Shown here: piece after piece, positions 53,157 to 60,726 of the stretch
Numbering within the stretch: the stretch's first letter is position 1
Layout of the letters: each line of letters begins with the position of its first letter
DNA from: CAZLWA01 sp964563165
GTDB lineage: Bacteria; CLD3; SB21
Reading direction: 5' to 3'
Length of the DNA stretch: 64,000 bases
Assembly (NCBI GenBank): GCA_964563165.1
Contig: CAZLWA010000030.1
Span: 3,448 to 67,447 of the forward strand
The notes under the pieces: generated by a model
The model's database searches: none
The model's input: the letters and a program-made list of their open reading frames with translations, nothing else
What the model was told of the DNA's origin: nothing
Made by a program: the position numbers and the translations under genes

Positions 53157-53513
53157 ATGAGGGAGAATGTTGTTAAAGATAAGTCATTTGCTTTTGCGGT
53201 TCGGGTTGTGAATTTGTACAAATATCTATGCGAAAATAGAAAAGAATACACTTTATCAAAGCAAATTTTAAGAAGCGGCACGGCTATTGGAGCGAACATT
53301 GAAGAAGCCGATGGCGGCATATCCAAAGCTGATTTTTCAAACAAAATTTCCATCGCCTATAAAGAAGCCAAAGAAACTCATTATTGGCTGAGATTGCTGA
53401 ACGAAACAAGATATATGGATCAAACTTCATTTGATTCCATGATGATTGATTGTAATGAGCTCTGTAAATTGCTATTTTCAATTTTGAAAACGACCCGAAT
53501 AAATAAGAAATGA
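53157..53513 (+). CDS. Four-helix-bundle protein (23S rRNA IVP/S23 family)
   Basis: The 118-residue protein has the family core: FAVRVVNLYKYL, LSKQILRSGTAIGANIEEAD, SKADFSNKISIAYKEAKETH and YWLRLLNET, then a last helix with ELCKLLFSILKTT. Relatives are the proteins encoded inside 23S rRNA intervening sequences and Avd of diversity-generating retroelements; function of the stand-alone forms is not known to me. ATG 53157 is set by GAGGGGGG with 7-base spacing; an ATG at 53133 lies inside the array. It is bracketed by inverted heptamer arrays between topA and carB. Confidence 0.9.
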   Translation: MRENVVKDKSFAFAVRVVNLYKYLCENRKEYTLSKQILRSGTAIGANIEEADGGISKADFSNKISIAYKEAKETHYWLRLLNETRYMDQTSFDSMMIDCNELCKLLFSILKTTRINKK

Positions 53514-53514
53514 A

Positions 53515-53594
53515 TTCCATTAATCATTATTCATTACTCATTATTCATTGGAAATGAATTCTATTATTCATTATTCATTACTCATTATTCATTA
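53515..53594. repeat. Right arm of the four-helix-bundle element
   Basis: Heptamers ATTCATT/ACTCATT, the complement of the left-arm units, in two blocks (about 53520-53549 and 53562-53594) separated by GGAAATGAATTC. The array ends within 10 bases of the carB start. Confidence 0.95.
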
Positions 53595-53602
53595 AGAAGA
53601 AA

Positions 53603-55075
53603 TTGCCAAAAAGAACCGACATTCATTCCGTGTTGATTATCGGCAGCGGGCCGATCGTGATCGGGCAGTCGTGTGAATTCGACTATTCGGGAACGCAAGC
53701 CTGCCGCGCCTTGAAGGAAGAAGGCTACCGCGTGATCCTGATCAACAGCAATCCCGCAACGATCATGACCGATCCGGAAACCGCTGACCGCATCTACATT
53801 GAACCCATCACCGCGTCTACGATCGAAAGGATCATCGAGCGCGAAAAGCCCGATGCGCTGCTGCCCACGATGGGCGGCCAGACGGCGCTGAACGTCGCCG
53901 TGGATCTGGTGAAACTCGGCGTACTCGATAAGTACGGCGTGGAAATGATCGGGGCGAAATTTGAATCCATTCAAACCGCGGAGGACCGGGAGCTGTTCAA
54001 AGCGGCGATGGAAAATATCGGGCTGAGCGTTCCGAAAGGTTTTTTTGTCCGCGACATCAAAGAAGCGATGGAATCGGCGGAGAATCTCGAGTATCCGATC
54101 ATTTTGCGGCCGTCGTACACGCTCGGCGGAACGGGCGGCGCGGTGGCATACAACATCGACGAATACGCCGATCTCATTCAAAAAGCGATCGCGGCCAGCC
54201 CGATCAGTGAAGTGCTGGTGGAGGAATCCGTCATCGGCTGGAAAGAATACGAGCTCGAAGTGATGCGCGATTACAAAGATAATGTCGTGATCGTATGTTC
54301 CATAGAAAATTTCGATCCCATGGGCGTTCATACCGGCGACTCGATCACCGTGGCGCCCGCACAGACGCTTACCGATAAAGAATATCGAAAAATGCGCGAC
54401 GCCGCCATCAAGATCATCCGCACGATCGGCGTCGAAACGGGGGGATCGAATATTCAGTTTGCCATCAATCCTCAGAACGGGCACATGATCGTGATCGAAA
54501 TGAATCCGCGCGTGTCGCGCAGTTCCGCGCTGGCGTCGAAAGCGACCGGGTTTCCTATCGCGAAAATTGCGGCGAAACTGGCGATCGGGTATTCGCTCGA
54601 CGAAATTCCGAACGACATCACCAAAAAAACGCCGGCGTCTTTCGAGCCGACGATCGACTACGTCGTGACGAAAATTCCGCGGTGGGATTTCGAAAAATTT
54701 CCGGGCGCTAATGAGACGCTCAATGTGCAGATGAAATCTGTCGGCGAGGCGATGGCGATCGGGCGTAATTTCAAAGAATCGCTGCAGAAATGTCTGCGCT
54801 CGCTGGAAAACGGCCGTTACGGGCTGGGCGCCGACGGAAAAGATACTTTAGATATCGAAAATGCCGACCCGGAGATCCGCGCGGAGATCAGGAATTCCGT
54901 GATCCGGAAATTACGCATCCCCAACGCGCAGAGAATTTTTGCCATTCGGGACGCATTACTATTAAACATAAGCGTGGACGAAATTCACAAGCTCACGTTC
55001 ATTGACCCGTGGTTCTTAAATAATATCAAAGAGATCGTGGATTTTGAAGATATTCTGAAGAAAGCGATTGTGTAA
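53603..55075 (+). CDS. carB: Carbamoyl-phosphate synthase large subunit, N-terminal half only
   Basis: The 490-residue product covers the carboxyphosphate synthetase half of CarB: PKRTDIHSVLIIGSGPIVIG, EFDYSGTQACRAL, MGGQTALN, ILRPSYTLGGTGGA, VEESVIGWKEYELEVMRD, GGSNIQFAINP and EMNPRVSRSSALASKATG, plus about 90 residues of the oligomerisation domain. It stops at TAA 55073 where CarB would normally continue to about 1,070 residues; the second half is not in the window. The gene may be split, as in some thermophiles and methanogens, or truncated. TTG start at 53603, directly after the right repeat arm. Confidence 0.85.
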   Translation: MPKRTDIHSVLIIGSGPIVIGQSCEFDYSGTQACRALKEEGYRVILINSNPATIMTDPETADRIYIEPITASTIERIIEREKPDALLPTMGGQTALNVAVDLVKLGVLDKYGVEMIGAKFESIQTAEDRELFKAAMENIGLSVPKGFFVRDIKEAMESAENLEYPIILRPSYTLGGTGGAVAYNIDEYADLIQKAIAASPISEVLVEESVIGWKEYELEVMRDYKDNVVIVCSIENFDPMGVHTGDSITVAPAQTLTDKEYRKMRDAAIKIIRTIGVETGGSNIQFAINPQNGHMIVIEMNPRVSRSSALASKATGFPIAKIAAKLAIGYSLDEIPNDITKKTPASFEPTIDYVVTKIPRWDFEKFPGANETLNVQMKSVGEAMAIGRNFKESLQKCLRSLENGRYGLGADGKDTLDIENADPEIRAEIRNSVIRKLRIPNAQRIFAIRDALLLNISVDEIHKLTFIDPWFLNNIKEIVDFEDILKKAIV

Positions 55076-55094
55076 GGCGGATTCAGAATCCGCC
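55076..55094. repeat. GGCGGATTC palindrome, copy 1
   Basis: GGCGGATTC-A-GAATCCGCC, immediately after the carB stop codon. A second copy follows the carB-end remnant at 55872-55898. Confidence 0.9.
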
Positions 55095-55148
55095 ATACAC
55101 TTACTGAATTTGCCGCAGCGAAAAATCATTGTCAATCGAAAGTAAATC

Positions 55149-55322
55149 GTGAAAGATACAAAGCCTGAAATTATTGAGAAAGGCGAGGAGGAAGTAATTA
55201 GTCCTGAGGGAGTTGACGTAACATTAATTCGGTGGATGTTAACGTTTACGCCGAGAAAGAGATTGGAAATGCTGCAAAATCAACTGCAGAATATCGAGCG
55301 GCTGCGGAAGGGCTTGAAATGA
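55149..55322 (+). CDS. Small partner protein of the nucleotidyltransferase
   Basis: GTG 55149 to TGA 55320-55322, 57 residues, acidic start and basic end, with VDVTLIRWMLTFTPRKRLE followed by a helix with QNQLQNIERLRKG. This matches the short D/V-x-L-I-R-W-M-L-x-x-T-P-x-x-R-L protein often found just before a nucleotidyltransferase-fold gene in bacterial genomes. Its TGA overlaps the next ATG in an ATGA, which implies coupling. Function unproven; a toxin-antitoxin-like pair is one possibility. Confidence 0.75.
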   Translation: MKDTKPEIIEKGEEEVISPEGVDVTLIRWMLTFTPRKRLEMLQNQLQNIERLRKGLK

Positions 55323-55798
55323 ATCCTGATTTTATCCGGATACTCGAGACGCTCGCAAAACACGAAGTCGATTTTTTGATAACGGGCGGCATATCCGCCG
55401 TCATTCAAGGAGCACCGGTAACCACGTTTGATCTTGACATCGTTCACAAACGATCATCGGAAAATGTTCAGAGATTGGTTGCCGCATTAAATGAAATGGA
55501 AGCTCATTATAGAACCCGCCGGGATATTGAAATCTTGCCGGAAGTATCCACCCTCATGGGACCGGGCCATCATCTTTTGATGACTAGGTTCGGGCCGCTG
55601 GATGTTCTCGGAAGTATCGGCAAAGGACAAACTTTTGAGGCGCTTGTTACAGAAACGGAACAAATAAATCTCGATGCTCTATCCGTTCGAGTACAATCGC
55701 TTAGGAGCCTGATCGCCGTGAAAGAAGAAATCGGAATGGAAAAAGACAAAGCCGTTTTGCCGATTCTGAGGAAAACTTTGGAAGAGAGAAAGAAGTAA
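55319..55798 (+). CDS. Nucleotidyltransferase-fold protein (MNT/AbiEii-like)
   Basis: The 159-residue protein starts MNPDFIRILETLAKHEVDF and has the nucleotidyltransferase active-site pattern GGISAVIQG (23-31) and TTFDLDIV (35-42, Asp pair D38/D40), then RRDIEILP. A longer in-frame start at 55232 would overlap the partner gene fully and is not needed. The pair forms a compact cassette placed between two copies of the carB end. Confidence 0.8.
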   Translation: MNPDFIRILETLAKHEVDFLITGGISAVIQGAPVTTFDLDIVHKRSSENVQRLVAALNEMEAHYRTRRDIEILPEVSTLMGPGHHLLMTRFGPLDVLGSIGKGQTFEALVTETEQINLDALSVRVQSLRSLIAVKEEIGMEKDKAVLPILRKTLEERKK

Positions 55799-55803
55799 AG
55801 GGC

Positions 55804-55869
55804 TGGTTTTCTTATCAATATCAAGAGATCGTTGATCCTGAAGAAGAATTGAAAAGAGCGATTGTGTAG
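55804..55869 (+). pseudogene. Second, diverged copy of the last 21 codons of carB
   Basis: In one frame it reads WFSYQYQEIVDPEEELKRAIV and stop, against WFLNNIKEIVDFEDILKKAIV and stop at the true carB end (55010-55075). Both are exactly 66 bases and are about 68% identical at DNA level, and both are followed by the GGCGGATTC palindrome. It begins 5 bases after the nucleotidyltransferase stop. Confidence 0.85.
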
Positions 55870-55871
55870 TT

Positions 55872-55898
55872 GTATGGCGGATTCTGAATCCGCCATAC
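55872..55898. repeat. GTATGGCGGATTC palindrome, copy 2
   Basis: Perfect 13-base arms GTATGGCGGATTC and GAATCCGCCATAC around one T, placed 2 bases after the carB-end remnant. Confidence 0.9.
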
Positions 55899-55933
55899 TT
55901 TGGTCAATCCGCGCACGGTGAACAAAAAAATGC

Positions 55934-55962
55934 TTGACCCTTCTCTTTTATTTCGATAAATT
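55934..55962 (+). promoter_or_regulatory. Promoter of the FGGY kinase gene
   Basis: TTGACC (55934-55939), 17-base spacer, TAAATT (55957-55962); the start codon is 95 bases downstream. Confidence 0.6.
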
Positions 55963-56057
55963 ACGCTCCCTTTTTTGAATTCACTCTATCCGTTCTCCAT
56001 AAGATTGTCCTTTCAAAAGATATTTTGTTTTACATACTCTCTCATCCGGAGGAAATC

Positions 56058-57590
56058 ATGAAGACTCAGACGAATCAGCCCATCAAATTGAGAAACGCTC
56101 AGCGGCCGCTGGTACTCGCCATTGACATCGGAACTTCTTCCACGCGCGCGTTGATCTATGATGCGCTGGGCAGGCCGGTAAAAAAATTAGTTCATCAGGT
56201 CGGTTACGTGATGCAGACCACGCCGGACGGCGGCGTATTTGCCGACCCCAAGTATATCGTGGACAGCACCGTCGAATGCATAGACAAAGTCATGGAGGAA
56301 TTAGGCAGGCATGCCAATGAAGTGAAAGCCGTCGGATTCGATACGTTCTGGCATAACATGATGGGGATCGATAAAAGCGGCAAACCCACGACGCCCCTGA
56401 TCAACTGGGCCGATACGCGCCCGCGTATGGTGATCGATTCGCTTAAGCAAAAACTGAATGCGGAAGAGATTCACAGCCGCACGGGCTGTGTGATCCATCC
56501 GAGTTATCTGCCTGCCAAACTGCTGTGGCTGAACGAAGAAAACAACGAGACGTTCATCAAAACGGAAACGTGGATGTCCATCGGCGAATATCTGTATTAT
56601 GTTTTTTTCGGCAAAGCGCTATGCAGTATTTCGATGGCGTCCGGCACGGGATTGCTGAATCAAAATACGTGCAAGTGGGATGAAAAAGTTTTTGCAGTTC
56701 TGCCGATCACGCCGAATAATCTTTCTCAACTGGGCGATATGGACACGCCGCTGAGCGGTTTGAAGCCGATCTTTGCCAAACGCTGGCCGACGCTGACGGA
56801 CGTTCCGTGGTTTCCCGCGGTGGGCGACGGGGCGAGTTCAAACGTCGGAACAGGCTGCGTGACCAAAGATCATATTTGCATCGTCATGGGCACGTCCGGT
56901 GCGCTGCGCGTTTTGTGGGAAGCGGATTCGGTGATCATTCCTCCCGAACTGTGGGTTTACCGCGTTGACAAAAAACGTTTCCTGATGGGCGGAGCGCTGA
57001 GTGACGGAGGCAATTTACGGAAGTGGCTGGTCAACCGCCTGGGCGTCGAGGGAGGCAAGAAAGGCGTGGACAAGGCATTGGATTCCACGAAACCGGACGG
57101 GCACGGCCTGACGGTGCTGCCGTTCTGGGCGGGCGAGCGCAGCACGGGCTGGCATGAGAATGCGCGCGGATTGGTTAGTGGGCTGAATCTGAATACGAGC
57201 ACGGAAGAAATCCTTCGCGGGACGCTTGAAGCGATGTGCTACCGTTATGCGGCGATCCACGACATTTTCATACGGCAAAATATGAATGTGAAAAAAGTCA
57301 TCGCGTCGGGCGGCGGGTTCATTGACTCCGCGGTGCTCACGCAGATCATGAGCGATGTGCTCGGCATCGCGATCACGCAGTCGGGCGAGGCCGAAGGATC
57401 CGCGCGCGGAGCGGCCATTCTGGCTCTGGAAGGGATCGGCCAGGTAAGCAACATCGCGGAAGTGCCAATGCCGATCGGGCGCACGTTCAATCCGAACGTA
57501 GAGAATCACGAAATTTACAGAAAAGCGCGCGAACGCCAGAACGCGCTGTATGAACTCACCGCAAAACGCTGGTGGGAAAAAGGAATGTGA
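56058..57590 (+). CDS. FGGY-family carbohydrate kinase (gluconokinase/xylulokinase-like)
   Basis: The 510-residue protein has the two-domain FGGY fold: phosphate-1 motif LAIDIGTSSTRALIYD, GFDTFWHNMMGID, NWADTRP, the GDGASSNVGTGCV loop, VMGTSGALRVLW, and adenosine region VIASGGGFIDSAVLTQIMSDVLG. It phosphorylates a sugar or sugar acid; the GTSSTRA opening is most like gluconokinase-type members, but the substrate cannot be fixed. Start ATG 56058 has GGAGGA 5 bases upstream; an in-frame TTG-type extension begins at 56025. Confidence 0.88.
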   Translation: MKTQTNQPIKLRNAQRPLVLAIDIGTSSTRALIYDALGRPVKKLVHQVGYVMQTTPDGGVFADPKYIVDSTVECIDKVMEELGRHANEVKAVGFDTFWHNMMGIDKSGKPTTPLINWADTRPRMVIDSLKQKLNAEEIHSRTGCVIHPSYLPAKLLWLNEENNETFIKTETWMSIGEYLYYVFFGKALCSISMASGTGLLNQNTCKWDEKVFAVLPITPNNLSQLGDMDTPLSGLKPIFAKRWPTLTDVPWFPAVGDGASSNVGTGCVTKDHICIVMGTSGALRVLWEADSVIIPPELWVYRVDKKRFLMGGALSDGGNLRKWLVNRLGVEGGKKGVDKALDSTKPDGHGLTVLPFWAGERSTGWHENARGLVSGLNLNTSTEEILRGTLEAMCYRYAAIHDIFIRQNMNVKKVIASGGGFIDSAVLTQIMSDVLGIAITQSGEAEGSARGAAILALEGIGQVSNIAEVPMPIGRTFNPNVENHEIYRKARERQNALYELTAKRWWEKGM

Positions 57591-57615
57591 GACCACATTG
57601 GTAATACCGTTTTAG

Positions 57616-57650
57616 AAAGCCTTGAGAAAACGATCTCAAGGCTTTTTTTA
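57616..57650 (+). terminator. Terminator after the FGGY kinase
   Basis: AAAGCCTTGAGA (57616-57627) pairs perfectly with TCTCAAGGCTTT around a 6-base loop, then seven T. Confidence 0.92.
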
Positions 57651-58007
57651 TTTTCGGCCTCTGTTTCCGTTCGAACCGCGTATTCCAAAAATATCGCCGG
57701 AATTTCCCGGGATTCCCTAACCACTCCTGAAATGTACATGAAAAGCGCCCTGAGTTTCCATGTCCGGCCGGCACGCAACCTGTTCTTAATCAGGTTTTGA
57801 TGTATAAAATCCCAAAAGCGGCAGAATCCGTTCAAATTTATTTGGAACTTCTGCTATGGATATGACCAGGGTCATAGGGATTTTGTCTTTCGATGTCTAC
57901 CTTCCGGAAAGGACCTACTCTTTTCACCCTGGACAGCCGCTCAAAATTCACGTAGCAATGTTTTCTCGCAGTTTTCCTGAATATTCATTTAAAAGAAGGA
58001 GGATGTG
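57651..58007. other. Intergenic region without a gene
   Basis: About 355 bases. No frame on either strand has family resemblance or a proper start site. The last 60 bases hold the ribosome site AAGGAGG of the next gene. No clear promoter was recognised. Confidence 0.55.
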
Positions 58008-59927
58008 ATGATCATGCGATTATCTTCCGCAATTGTCCTGGTCACATTCTTCAACTACGTGATAGGTTGTACGAGCCAGAAAACGATTCTGTCGTCAGAA
58101 GTTTCAAATGCCGGGTCAACAGGTAAAATTACAGGAGTTACTCTTCTCCGCTCTCACCGCACCATAGAGTTTAGTGAACCAGGCGGCATATTCAAACTTC
58201 TCAAAAAAGCGATCGCCGGAACCACGACGGATGATAGAGCAGTCTGCATTGATAGAAGTTCTGTGCGCGAGATCAGAATTTCAAAACCTGAAGTTCTGCC
58301 GAAAGAAGATCTCAAAGATCAAAGTATTGCCGAAGTTATTTTACTGAATAATCAGCTCATGAAATTTAATGCGAACGGCGGACACTGTAACGAGGCCACG
58401 AGAAATATTGAGGGCATCGATGCTGCGGGCATTCTTCACCGAATAACTATTAATCAAATAAAAGAAATCCGGTCATCGAGCCCGTTAACGATTCCTAAAG
58501 ATCAACTACTCGATTCGATGGACTCCAGGGTCACCGAGATCGTTTCCTCGTTTAATTCAGTTTTCACCTTTGACAGCCGCGGAGGTCAATTAATAAATGA
58601 TCACGCAGTTATTGAAGGAATATCGGACAAGGGCGAATTCATAAGTGTGCCGGTCGAGGAGGTAGCGTCGGCCCAGGTTGTTCAAATGAGTGGTGCGAAG
58701 ACGCTTATTCTGATTGCGGCGGTTGCGGCGCTTGTGTTGCTGATTAACGGTGCTTCAACCGATAAGGATACCCCTCCTCAGACTTCCCCCGACGAAGCCT
58801 GCTTTTTTGTTTATTCATTCGATGGGGAACGTTATGTGCTGGATGCAGATCCGCTGGGAGCTGCCATTTGCAAGCTGTTTGAACAATCCGATTATTCTCG
58901 GATGGATTATCTGAAGCCCGTAGGCGGGAAATACCGGTTACGCATTCAAAATGAAAATGATCAGACGCTTTACCTGGATCAATTAAAATTAATAATAGCC
59001 GATCATCCCGTCGGGACGAAAGTGATGTATGACTGGTCAGGAGTTCCTCATCTGATCAAACATACGTCCGGGCCGGTGGAAGCTGTTGACGAACGCGGCA
59101 TCGATATTTCGAAATTGATCGGTCACGATGATCTGATACTTTGGCAGACGAAACTTCTGGGAGGAACGCTCTATAAACCGGCGGATCTTCGGCACCAGCT
59201 CACATTCAAATTCTTAAAGCCGGCACATACACCGACGGCCAAACTGCTGGTCAATTCGGGAAGCGACACCTGGGGTTCTCACATGGTGCGTGAACTGCTC
59301 CAGTTGACAGGGAACAAATCGCAGGCATGGTTTGATGAGGTCAGCCGCGGCGGACCGAAACTGGACGAATTTATCCGTTTCAATGAGCGGGAAGAACTAT
59401 ATGCTCTCAAGATCATGGTCAAGGAAGGGAATTCCTGGGTTCAGCAGGGGAGTATACTCGGAGGGTATGAAGACCGTGTACATGCGATCGATCTGCGCCA
59501 TGTTGAGGGAGATACCGTAGCGATCCGTCTGAATCCTCCGATGGGATTCTGGGCGCTCGATTATGTCGGAATGAATTACGACAAGGATGAAATAGCCGAC
59601 ATGACGGAGATCCCTTTGGTTTCTGCGGAGGATGAAAACGGTAAAATGATCGGTAGCAAGATGGATGATCAAGATGAGGACTACTGGGTGATGCCCACGA
59701 GCCATAATTGGTTTGATGTTTCTTTTGAAGCGCCGCGTCTGAATACGGGAACAGAACGATCGATTTTTCTGAGTTCCACAGGATACTATAACCTTCACTT
59801 TGCAAAAGATCAAGCGGATCAGACCGACCTGATCCAAAAAATGTTAACCACGCCCGGAGCGGTCCTGGAATATTCGATAAGCGAATATCAGAAATGGTAC
59901 CAAAACTTATTCACGGCGAAAAGATAA
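58008..59927 (+). CDS. Large lipoprotein of an unnamed family
   Basis: About 639 residues. A lipoprotein signal ends at FFNYVIGC. The first third has three similar beta-rich segments with an EVLPKEDLKDQSIAEV / PKDQLLDSMDSRVTEIV pattern; a hydrophobic segment (TLILIAAVAALVLLI, about 230-245) follows. The rest begins with CFFVYSFDGERYVLDADP, and contains YRLRIQNENDQTLYLDQLKL, KLLVNSGSDTWG and GGYEDRVHAIDLRH. I have seen this arrangement as uncharacterised proteins in FCB bacteria but cannot name it. ATG 58008 is 5 bases after AAGGAGG. Confidence 0.75.
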   Translation: MIMRLSSAIVLVTFFNYVIGCTSQKTILSSEVSNAGSTGKITGVTLLRSHRTIEFSEPGGIFKLLKKAIAGTTTDDRAVCIDRSSVREIRISKPEVLPKEDLKDQSIAEVILLNNQLMKFNANGGHCNEATRNIEGIDAAGILHRITINQIKEIRSSSPLTIPKDQLLDSMDSRVTEIVSSFNSVFTFDSRGGQLINDHAVIEGISDKGEFISVPVEEVASAQVVQMSGAKTLILIAAVAALVLLINGASTDKDTPPQTSPDEACFFVYSFDGERYVLDADPLGAAICKLFEQSDYSRMDYLKPVGGKYRLRIQNENDQTLYLDQLKLIIADHPVGTKVMYDWSGVPHLIKHTSGPVEAVDERGIDISKLIGHDDLILWQTKLLGGTLYKPADLRHQLTFKFLKPAHTPTAKLLVNSGSDTWGSHMVRELLQLTGNKSQAWFDEVSRGGPKLDEFIRFNEREELYALKIMVKEGNSWVQQGSILGGYEDRVHAIDLRHVEGDTVAIRLNPPMGFWALDYVGMNYDKDEIADMTEIPLVSAEDENGKMIGSKMDDQDEDYWVMPTSHNWFDVSFEAPRLNTGTERSIFLSSTGYYNLHFAKDQADQTDLIQKMLTTPGAVLEYSISEYQKWYQNLFTAKR

Positions 59928-60048
59928 GCACACGAGGAAAAACCTGTAATTGAACAATGACTAAATGTTTTCCCGGCATTCAATGGAACCCCTCTTGCAT
60001 TTGCTTTTTGGAAAAAGTTCCGTACATTCCCATTGAAAGGAGTGGCCT

Positions 60049-60465
60049 ATGAAAACTCTCTTTTTTCTTTTCATCGGAATTCTCACCTCGATAGGATGCG
60101 TTGACCAGGGGCCGTATGGCGGGAATTCCAGCGAAGATCAACCCCTTGCCATTATGTCTTCAGAGTTCTATCGGGGCGGGTATACTTATGTCACCCTCGA
60201 AAATCGCACTTCTGAAGTTATGGCGGTTGAAACGTGCGGCGGCGTACTTTATCACATCCGGGAAAGGCTGGTGAATGGTGCCTGGGTATTCCTAACGGCC
60301 TACCAATGCGGAAATAACTCTTTAGAAACAACTATCATAGAACCGCATGCTGCGATGACGTTTCAAATCCGTGTTGTCAAACCCGGAACGTATCGGAACA
60401 GGATCCCGTATACCCTGAAAGGTACTTATTCGGAGGCCGTCTCAAGCACATTTACGATTTATTGA
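60049..60465 (+). CDS. Small lipoprotein of unknown function
   Basis: The 138-residue product has a lipoprotein signal (FLFIGILTSIGC), then an immunoglobulin-like beta-rich domain: YVTLENRTSEVMAVETCGG, ERLVNGAWVFL, IEPHAAMTFQIRVVKPGTYR and a final SSTFTIY strand. Such small beta-sandwich lipoproteins are common envelope proteins; no function is inferred. AAAGGAG precedes the ATG by 8 bases. Confidence 0.75.
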   Translation: MKTLFFLFIGILTSIGCVDQGPYGGNSSEDQPLAIMSSEFYRGGYTYVTLENRTSEVMAVETCGGVLYHIRERLVNGAWVFLTAYQCGNNSLETTIIEPHAAMTFQIRVVKPGTYRNRIPYTLKGTYSEAVSSTFTIY

Positions 60466-60726
60466 CCGTGCCGCGCAGTTGTGTTTTCGATGGGACGTGA
60501 TGAATCCGAAAAGCGGCCTCGAAAATAAAAAAATGCTCTATCCGTTCGGAGTAGAAAATAAACTGACTTCTGCTCCTCAATTCACGTCTCGCCCGCGAAT
60601 TATGTTTTTGCAAAGGGTTCTGAAAGATACTCTTTCGCGCAACCGGCCTATTGATATTCAAAAATTGATCCAACTAAATTCTTGAGGCGTGTTCTAAAAT
60701 AATATTTTCGTTCGAATCTTTATTTT

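Noticed and set aside
53034..53594. Insertion sequence with transposase
   Set aside because: The enclosed protein is a four-helix-bundle protein with no DDE or HUH residues, and no target duplication was found.
60479..60685. 68-codon frame after the small lipoprotein
   Set aside because: No SD, unusual composition, and no family resemblance; kept as intergenic.
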